Positions 1 to 5,486 of a stretch of DNA of 9,712 nt are shown in pieces. The first letter of the stretch is position 1; each line of letters begins with the position of its first letter. A program made the position numbers and the translations under genes. The notes beneath the pieces are model-generated. The model was not told the DNA's origin, searched no databases, and saw nothing but the letters and a program-made list of their open reading frames with translations. This stretch comes from DASSWG01 sp035704905 (GTDB lineage Bacteria > Bacteroidota > Bacteroidia > Flavobacteriales > Flavobacteriaceae): the NCBI GenBank assembly GCA_035704905.1, contig DASSWN010000020.1:1-9712 (forward strand), read 5' to 3'.

Positions 1-22
1 AATTTGGACAAAAATAATGATT

Positions 23-472
23 ATGACCAAATTAAAAGCAGGGGACAAGGCCCCATCGTTTTCAGGCAAAGACCAAGACGGCAACAAACATAGTTTGGAA
101 GATTACCGTGGGAAAAAATTGGTGCTTTTCTTTTTTCCGAAAGCAAGCACTCCGGGTTGCACTGCAGAAGTAAAAAATTTACGCGACAATTGGAACCGTT
201 TCCGAAATGAAGGCTATGAAATTTTGGGCGTTAGTGCGGATGAAGCAAAACCCCAGAAAAATTTTCACGATAAACAAGAATTGCCTTTTCCGTTGTTGGC
301 AGACCCCGAAAAAGAAGTTATCAATGCCTATGACGTTTGGGGACCCAAAAAATTTATGGGAAAATCGTATGACGGCATTCTGCGCACCACTTTTATTATC
401 GACGAAGAAGGCACGATCGATGAAGTAATCGATAAAGTAAAAACCAAGGAACACACGGAGCAAATTCTTTAA
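23..472 (+). CDS. bcp: Bcp-type peroxiredoxin (thioredoxin-dependent thiol peroxidase), 1-Cys form
   Basis: This is a cytoplasmic peroxiredoxin of the AhpC/TSA superfamily, Bcp/PrxQ group, which reduces hydrogen and organic peroxides through a cysteine thiol. The 149-residue protein aligns along its whole length with E. coli Bcp (156 aa): the N-terminal LKAGDKAP, the active-site TPGCT with peroxidatic Cys46, the VWG..KFMGKSYDGI segment, and the conserved Arg121 in LRTTFIID. The resolving cysteine expected five residues after Cys46 is Lys51, and Cys46 is the only cysteine in the protein. It should therefore act as a 1-Cys enzyme needing an external thiol. I chose the ATG at 23 because it matches the family N-terminus; an in-frame ATG at 17 would add two residues and sits behind an A-rich stretch, so it is a real alternative. 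The gene stands alone here and is convergent with polA. The family assignment is secure; the start is uncertain by two codons. Confidence 0.93.
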   Translation: MTKLKAGDKAPSFSGKDQDGNKHSLEDYRGKKLVLFFFPKASTPGCTAEVKNLRDNWNRFRNEGYEILGVSADEAKPQKNFHDKQELPFPLLADPEKEVINAYDVWGPKKFMGKSYDGILRTTFIIDEEGTIDEVIDKVKTKEHTEQIL

Positions 473-481
473 AAAACGTAT

Positions 482-504
482 TTTTCGAACTTTGTAGTTG
501 AAAA
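482..504 (-). terminator. Possible AU-rich terminator hairpin between bcp and polA
   Basis: TTTTC (482-486), one bulged G, then AACT (488-491) pair with AGTT (496-499) and GAAAA (500-504) around a TTGT loop, giving a nine-pair stem with one bulge. Read on the minus strand, the stem is followed after about five bases by a run of six T (476-471). It lies some 60 bases past the polA stop, so it could end polA transcription. The stem is mostly A-U and weak, and there is no T run on the plus-strand side. This is a tentative call. Confidence 0.3.
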
Positions 505-562
505 GGAATATTAGCCTAAAGAAAAACAAGGTCCGCCAACTGCAACTGCAAACCACCAACTG

Positions 563-3409
563 TCAATGCGCTTCCAGCCAGTTTTTCCCAATTCCCATTT
601 CCACTTCCAAAGGTACCTTTAATTGGAAAGCATTTTCCATTTCATGTTTTATTAAAGGTTTCAGCTCTTCCAGTTCGCTTTTGTGAATGTCAAAAACCAG
701 TTCGTCATGCACCTGCAACAACATTTTGGAATGGTAATTTTTTTCTTCGAATTTCTTTTGGATATTGATCATCGCCACTTTAATAATATCGGCCGCGCTT
801 CCTTGTATCGGGGCGTTCACGGCATTTCTTTCGGCACCGCTCCGTACCATGTGGTTGGCGGAGTTGATGTCTTTTAAATAGCGCCGGCGGCCCATAACTG
901 TTTCAACATAGCCATTTTCGCGTGCAAAATTTATTTGGGAATCAATGAAATTCCGTAGTTGCGGATAGGTTTCATAATAGGTTTCTATCAAGGCCTTTGC
1001 ATCGCCACGGCTCAAATCGGTTTGATTGCTGAGTCCAAAAGCCGAAACGCCGTAAATAATCCCAAAATTCACGGTTTTCGCATTGCTTCGTTGCTCGCGG
1101 GTCACTTCTTCCAAAGTAATATTAAAAACGCGAGCTGCTGTGGAGGCATGAATATCTTCGCCTTCCCGAAAAGCTTTGATCATATTTTCTTCTTCGCTCA
1201 AAGCGGCAATGATACGCAATTCTATTTGCGAATAATCTGCCGACAACAACACATGGTTTTCGTCGCGCGGAATAAAAGCTTTGCGTACCTCACGACCTCG
1301 TTCCGTGCGAATTGGGATATTTTGCAGATTCGGATTGTTGGAACTCAATCTTCCTGTGGCGGCCACGGTTTGCATATATTCCGTGTGAATGCGCCCGGTT
1401 TTTTTATTGATTTGGTTCGGAAGGGCATCGACATAAGTGCTTTTTAATTTCACGAGTCCGCGCCAGGTCAACACATCGGCCACGATTTTATGTTCGCCTG
1501 AATGAAAAGACAATACGTCTTCGGCAGTTGAAAATTGTCCGGTTTTCGTCTTTTTTGGTTTATCGGAAATTTTTAGTTTTCCGAATAAAATATCGCCCAA
1601 TTGTTTAGGGGAAGCAATGTTGAATTCTTCCAAAGCTTCGGCATAAATTTCCTTTTCCAGTAGTGCGATATCCGTTTCCAAAGCAAGGGAAAGTTTTTTT
1701 AGAAATTCGCGGTCCACCCGAATTCCTTCGGTTTCCATGGAAGCCAAAACCCGCAATAGCGGAATTTCCATTTCTTGGAACAACTTTTCGTTGTCCGCAT
1801 CTTTTAATTCATTCGTGAAAAAATGTTTCAGTTGCAAGGTAATATCGGCATGTTCGACGGCATATTCGGTTTGTTTGTCAATTTCCACATCGCGCAACTG
1901 ATTTTGGTTCTTTCCGCGTTTTCCTATTAATTTTTCGATCGCCATTGGCGAATAATTCAGATAAGTTTCGGAAAGAACGTCCATATTATGACGCATATCG
2001 GGATTGATGATATAATGCGCCAACATAGTGTCGAATAGCGGGCCTTTCACTTCAATGTCGTAATTTGCCAGCACCTTCAAGTCGAATTTCAGGTTTTGAC
2101 CAATTTTTTCAATGTTTTCCGATTCGAAAAAAGGACGAATCATTTCTGCGAGTTTTTGCGCTTCAAATTCATCATCGGGAAAAGGCAGATAAAAACCTTT
2201 GCCGCGCTCCCAAGAAAATGAAATACCCACCAACCTGGCCGAAATCGGGTTTGCGCCTGTTGTTTTCGTATCGAAACATACCGAAGTTTGCTTCATTAAA
2301 TTTTGAAGGAACAAATTGGTGAACATTCCCGATTGAATGGTTTGGTAAAAATGACCGGTATTTTCCAGCGTATTGAAACCCTGGATGTTTTCCACGGAAA
2401 CATTTTCACCGGAAATATCTTGCCCAAAAAGTGAAAATTGCCCTGAGCCGGCTACTGGTTTCGAGGCGTTTTTATTGACATTTTTCTTGTCCGGGGTTGT
2501 AAGTCCGCCGGCGGTATTTGCTTCTTCACGGAACATTTTGATAAATTGTTCCGTCAATCGGCGAAATTCCAAATCCTTGAAAATTTCCACCACCTTTTCC
2601 ACATCGGGACTCGAAAGTTCATATTTTTCAGCATCGAATTGCACATCACAATCGGTGCAAATCGTGGCAAGTTGTTTCGAAAGCAAGCCCAGTTCCTTAT
2701 TGGCCTCGATGCGTTCTTTCATTTTTCCTTTCAGTTGGTGGCTGTTCGCCAACAGGTTTTCCATGCTTCCAAATTCCTGCAAGAATTTTTTTGCCGTTTT
2801 CTCGCCAACGCCTGGCAATCCGGGAATGTTGTCGGAAGCATCGCCCATCATTCCCAAGTAATCAATTACTTGTTCCGTCCGTTCCACACCGAAACGTTTT
2901 TTTACTTCGGGAATTCCCCATATTTCGATGCCATTTCCCATTCGCGCCGGTCGGTACATAAAAATATTTTCGGTCACCAACTGTGCAAAATCTTTGTCGG
3001 GCGTGACCATATAAACCGTATATCCTTCCTTTTCGGCTTGCTGCGCCAAAGTTCCAATAATATCGTCAGCTTCCAATCCAGAAAGGGAAATACATGGAAT
3101 GTGCATCGCCGTCAGAATTTCTTGTATAATGGGAATTGATTCCCGGATAACATTGGGAGTCGCTTGACGGTTGGCCTTATAATCCGCAAAAAGTTCGGTG
3201 CGTTCCTTGCTGCCATCTTTGTCGAAGCAAACCGCCAGGTGATCTGGTTTTTCTCTTTTAATAACGTCGAAAAGCGAATTGGTGAAACCCATGATCGCAG
3301 AAGTATCTTGGCCTTTCGAATTAATGCGGGGATTTTTGATGAAAGCGTAATAACCTCTGAAAATCAAGGCAAAAGCATCTAAAAGGAAAAGGCGTTTTTG
3401 TGCGGGCAT
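563..3409 (-). CDS. polA: DNA polymerase I with degenerate proofreading domain
   Basis: This is a family A DNA polymerase for Okazaki-fragment maturation and repair synthesis; 948 aa against 928 in E. coli. The 5'-nuclease domain (about 1-290) is intact, with GLEADDIIG, TPDKDF and the helix-hairpin-helix region GDASDNIPGLPGVGEKTA. A low-complexity linker (about 295-365) leads to the 3'-5' exonuclease-like domain (about 370-560) and then to the polymerase domain. Polymerase motif A has Asp725, the O-helix has Lys778 in NAKTVNFGIIYG, and motif C is VHDE with Asp902. The 177-residue spacing between Asp725 and Asp902 equals that in E. coli (705/882). In the exonuclease domain, Exo I is Asp380-Thr-Lys382 instead of DxE, Exo II Asp443 is kept, and Exo III YxxxD is Tyr516...His520. 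Two of four metal ligands are thus replaced, so proofreading is predicted to be lost, as in Thermus and Bacillus Pol I. The ATG at 3409 suits the family N-terminus. The gene is divergent from the asparaginase gene. Confidence 0.97.
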   Translation of the reverse strand: MPAQKRLFLLDAFALIFRGYYAFIKNPRINSKGQDTSAIMGFTNSLFDVIKREKPDHLAVCFDKDGSKERTELFADYKANRQATPNVIRESIPIIQEILTAMHIPCISLSGLEADDIIGTLAQQAEKEGYTVYMVTPDKDFAQLVTENIFMYRPARMGNGIEIWGIPEVKKRFGVERTEQVIDYLGMMGDASDNIPGLPGVGEKTAKKFLQEFGSMENLLANSHQLKGKMKERIEANKELGLLSKQLATICTDCDVQFDAEKYELSSPDVEKVVEIFKDLEFRRLTEQFIKMFREEANTAGGLTTPDKKNVNKNASKPVAGSGQFSLFGQDISGENVSVENIQGFNTLENTGHFYQTIQSGMFTNLFLQNLMKQTSVCFDTKTTGANPISARLVGISFSWERGKGFYLPFPDDEFEAQKLAEMIRPFFESENIEKIGQNLKFDLKVLANYDIEVKGPLFDTMLAHYIINPDMRHNMDVLSETYLNYSPMAIEKLIGKRGKNQNQLRDVEIDKQTEYAVEHADITLQLKHFFTNELKDADNEKLFQEMEIPLLRVLASMETEGIRVDREFLKKLSLALETDIALLEKEIYAEALEEFNIASPKQLGDILFGKLKISDKPKKTKTGQFSTAEDVLSFHSGEHKIVADVLTWRGLVKLKSTYVDALPNQINKKTGRIHTEYMQTVAATGRLSSNNPNLQNIPIRTERGREVRKAFIPRDENHVLLSADYSQIELRIIAALSEEENMIKAFREGEDIHASTAARVFNITLEEVTREQRSNAKTVNFGIIYGVSAFGLSNQTDLSRGDAKALIETYYETYPQLRNFIDSQINFARENGYVETVMGRRRYLKDINSANHMVRSGAERNAVNAPIQGSAADIIKVAMINIQKKFEEKNYHSKMLLQVHDELVFDIHKSELEELKPLIKHEMENAFQLKVPLEVEMGIGKNWLEAH

Positions 3410-3586
3410 AATTTGAAATTAAAGATTTCAAAATTACAAAACTTATGCATCGAACGGAAACTTAAAAATGGGATTGCGCAAAAAAGCACACCGTTTTTTG
3501 TTATAAAAATGGAAATTTTTCCGGTTTGTCCAAATCGGTTCGTATTTTTAGGAAATGAAATTGAAGCCTCACCAAAAAATTTTAAT
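3410..3586. other. Divergent spacer between polA and iaaA
   Basis: This 177-base A/T-rich spacer is the longest non-coding stretch in the window. It should hold promoters for both flanking genes. On the plus strand, TATTTTTA around 3543-3550 is a seven-of-eight match to TAnnTTTG about 37 bases before the iaaA ATG, with a GTTTG around 3524-3528; the roughly 14-base spacing is shorter than usual. The frame of iaaA stays open back through the whole spacer, but that part does not resemble the family and is not called as coding. No RNA gene or strong hairpin was seen. Confidence 0.4.
3429..3436 (-). promoter_or_regulatory. Candidate -7 element for polA
   Basis: The minus strand reads TAATTTTG, an exact match to the Bacteroidota -7 consensus TAnnTTTG. 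It lies 20 bases before the polA ATG, which implies a short leader. About 20 bases further upstream is GTTTCC, only a partial match to the -33 TTTG element. The position is sensible, but such short A/T-rich motifs occur by chance. Confidence 0.35.
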
Positions 3587-4519
3587 ATGAAGAAATTCGC
3601 TCTTGCCATACACGGGGGTTCCGGTACATTGTTGAAAAAAAATATCAATTCGGAAAAAGAAACCGCATACAAAAATGCGCTGGAAGAAGCATTGGAAAAG
3701 GGCGCTACGGTTTTGGAAAATGGCGGAAATGCGCTGGATGCGGTGGAAGCTGCGGTAAATTCCCTAGAAGATTGCAACTTGTTCAATGCCGGAAAAGGAA
3801 GTGTTTTTACCGCGAACGGCGATCATGAAATGGATGCTTCCATAATGCAAGGGGAAAGCTTGAAAGCCGGTGCTGTGTCCTTAATTCGCGGAATCAAAAA
3901 TCCCATTTCCCTTGCCCGCGATGTAATGGAAAAAAGCAACCACGTTTTTTTGGCGGGCGAAGGGGCGATGCAGTTTGCAAAACAATTGAATTATGAATTT
4001 GCCGATGTCTCCTATTTCTACGATGAATTTCGTTATCAGCAATGGCAGCAAATAAAAGGAACGGATTATGTTCAATTGGATCATGCGGAATATAAAAAAG
4101 CGAAAAGAGGCACTGTGGGAGCCGTGGCGATGGATTTTGAAGGGAACCTTGCGGCAGCAACTTCAACGGGTGGCATGACCAACAAAAAATGGGGCCGGAT
4201 CGGCGATAGCCCCATGATTGGTGCAGGAACCTATGCCAGTAACAAAACCTGTGCCGTGAGTTGTACCGGAAATGGGGAATATTTTATTCGTTCGGTGGCG
4301 GCTTATCATGTTTCCTGTTTGATGGAAATGAAAAATTTTTCACTGGAAAAAGCCGCAAACAAAACCATTCACGAACACGTATTGCAGTTGGGCGGTGACG
4401 GCGGTTTAATTGCCGTGGATGCCAATGGGAATATTTCCATGCCTTTCAATACAGAAGGAATGTACCGCGCGTGCAAAACATCAAAAGGAAGGAAAGAAAT
4501 TTTAATTTATAAAGATTGA
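3587..4519 (+). CDS. iaaA: Isoaspartyl peptidase / plant-type L-asparaginase (Ntn-hydrolase, family T2)
   Basis: This 310-residue N-terminal nucleophile hydrolase cleaves beta-aspartyl dipeptides and usually also L-asparagine. Such proenzymes self-cleave before a threonine. Here the site is GTVGAVA, predicting an alpha chain of residues 1-175 and a beta chain starting at Thr176. Other family landmarks are the opening AIHGGSGT (8-14), FNAGKGSVFT (66-75), TSTGGMTNK (192-200), GRIGDSPMIGAG (203-214) and SCTGNGEYFIR (225-235). There is no signal peptide, so it acts in the cytoplasm. The ATG at 3587 places AIHGG where the family has it. Its neighbours are cyanophycinase and cyanophycin synthetase, so the likely job is splitting beta-Asp-Arg dipeptides into Asp and Arg. 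The last 13 bases overlap the 3' end of the convergent cphB. The family is secure; the dipeptide role rests on family knowledge plus context. Confidence 0.94.
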   Translation: MKKFALAIHGGSGTLLKKNINSEKETAYKNALEEALEKGATVLENGGNALDAVEAAVNSLEDCNLFNAGKGSVFTANGDHEMDASIMQGESLKAGAVSLIRGIKNPISLARDVMEKSNHVFLAGEGAMQFAKQLNYEFADVSYFYDEFRYQQWQQIKGTDYVQLDHAEYKKAKRGTVGAVAMDFEGNLAAATSTGGMTNKKWGRIGDSPMIGAGTYASNKTCAVSCTGNGEYFIRSVAAYHVSCLMEMKNFSLEKAANKTIHEHVLQLGGDGGLIAVDANGNISMPFNTEGMYRACKTSKGRKEILIYKD

Positions 4520-5379
4520 GAAGAAGTTTTGCCTTCGTGATGTTGGCCGACCTTGATCACTTTTTTGTCTATACTGAAGAAATCTCCGGGCGAAAGCACA
4601 TGGGTGATAAGGTTTGAAAGCGAAATAAAACTTCCCATTTCCACTTCTTCCAAATTATTATAGGCCAAATTCCTTCCGTCGAAAAGAATTACCATTCCTG
4701 TACCAATTATTTCGCACTCATTTCCATCTTTGATCACCAAACCGGTATCTTCGTCCAAACCCACTCCAATAATATCCGGAAATTTTGCAACCGCACCTGC
4801 CAATCGCGCAAACCGGCGCCTTTTGATAAAATGGGAGTCCAAAATAATGTGATCGATAAAAGCCATTCCCTTCCGCATTTTTAGTGCTCCTTTTGTGAAC
4901 AAACGCTTTGGGTTGCTTCCCGCGATCATTTCATCTGACATGCACATTGCGCCTGCACTGGTTCCCGCCAAAACAAAGTCTTCATTTTTAATACGGTCCA
5001 ACAAAATATCATGAATGCTGGTTCCCCCGATTTTTTCCACAATGTTCGATTGATCACCACCGGTAAAAAGCACGCAATCCGCGTTTTTGATTAGTTTAAT
5101 ATTGTTTGTTTCTTCACACTGGTCGCGTTCACGAATATCCAAAATTGTGACATTCGAACATTTTAATTTTTTGAAAGCTTCCAAATAAATCTCACCCACT
5201 TCTTTGGGAATGCTTGATGCTGTGGGGATAATGACAAAAACGGCTTTGTTGCCGCCGCTTTCGCGCACGACCCGCGACAAAATACTTTGCTCGATATATT
5301 CCAGAGTGAATTTCTCGTTCGCGCGGATTCCTTTGTCTTCGTTGCCCCCAATTGGTATTAATGTTCCTTGTATGTTCAT
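4507..5379 (-). CDS. cphB: Cyanophycinase, intracellular type
   Basis: This 290-residue serine hydrolase of the peptidase S51 type is predicted to cut cyanophycin into beta-Asp-Arg dipeptides. The nucleophile motif is GTSAGAM with Ser141. The partner histidine is probably His183 in DSHFIKRRRFARL, which corresponds to the conserved D(T/S)HF..R.R..RL segment. The FTGGDQ loop (105-110), the N-terminal GTLIPIGGNEDKG (5-17) and the GVGLDEDTGLVI strand (205-216) also fit the family. No signal peptide is present, unlike extracellular CphE enzymes. I chose the ATG at 5379 because the GTLIPIGG strand follows immediately; a TTG at 5427 would add 16 residues without family resemblance. It is divergent from cphA across about 107 bases and its 3' end overlaps iaaA, which fits a shared cyanophycin function. 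General S51 peptidases are the alternative, but length, motifs and context favour cyanophycinase. Confidence 0.93.
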   Translation of the reverse strand: MNIQGTLIPIGGNEDKGIRANEKFTLEYIEQSILSRVVRESGGNKAVFVIIPTASSIPKEVGEIYLEAFKKLKCSNVTILDIRERDQCEETNNIKLIKNADCVLFTGGDQSNIVEKIGGTSIHDILLDRIKNEDFVLAGTSAGAMCMSDEMIAGSNPKRLFTKGALKMRKGMAFIDHIILDSHFIKRRRFARLAGAVAKFPDIIGVGLDEDTGLVIKDGNECEIIGTGMVILFDGRNLAYNNLEEVEMGSFISLSNLITHVLSPGDFFSIDKKVIKVGQHHEGKTSSQSL

Positions 5380-5486
5380 ACAATTTAAAATGTTGTTAAA
5401 GGTAAACCTTCCATTCAAAAAAGGCAATATATTTAAATGTTGGTTTTATTCCAACAAAAATTAATCCAAAGCTTAAATCAACTTTG
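5380..5486. promoter_or_regulatory. Divergent cphB-cphA control region
   Basis: The 107 bases between the two ATGs must drive polymer breakdown (minus strand) and polymer synthesis (plus strand). On the plus strand TATATTTA at 5428-5435 matches TAnnTTTG in seven of eight positions. On the minus strand, AATTTTTG is a seven-of-eight match lying about 16 bases after a TTG. A 19-base inverted repeat at 5438-5456 lies between these candidates. The individual promoter calls are weak; the layout, with one operator-like repeat between two opposed genes of one pathway, is the main observation. Confidence 0.4.
5438..5456. repeat. Inverted repeat TGTTGG-N7-CCAACA, possible operator
   Basis: Two perfect six-base arms are separated by a seven-base A/T spacer (ttttatt). 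The repeat lies between the cphB and cphA starts. It could be a binding site for a dimeric regulator, or a small hairpin in a leader transcript. No T run suitable for a terminator follows on the plus strand. Its role is inferred only from its position. Confidence 0.4.

Noticed and set aside
471..485. A-run/T-run pairing AAAAA-CGTA-TTTTT after the bcp stop as a terminator
   Set aside because: A pure A-U stem of five pairs is too weak; the neighbouring hairpin at 482-504 is a better, though still tentative, candidate.
2373..3139. Long open frames on the plus strand inside polA
   Set aside because: They lie antisense to a certain gene, have no recognisable domain, and have the composition expected of a shadow frame.
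3511..3522. Near-palindrome GGAAATTTTTCC in the polA-iaaA spacer
   Set aside because: It is short, A/T-rich and imperfect, and is not aligned with any promoter candidate.
1..3535. An 11-base inverted match between the sequence before bcp (atttggacaaa) and the polA-iaaA spacer (tttgtccaaat)
   Set aside because: Many matches of this length are expected by chance in 9.7 kb, and the two sites have no other shared context.
3398..3586. In-frame open extension of 63 codons upstream of the asparaginase ATG, starting from a TTG inside polA
   Set aside because: It lacks resemblance to the family, would overlap the polA start, and the ATG at 3587 places the conserved AIHGGSG strand at the expected position. 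The open frame is likely chance in A/T-rich spacer.
5380..5427. N-terminal extension of cyanophycinase from a TTG codon
   Set aside because: The 16 extra residues do not resemble the family or a signal peptide, and the ATG at 5379 is a better start.
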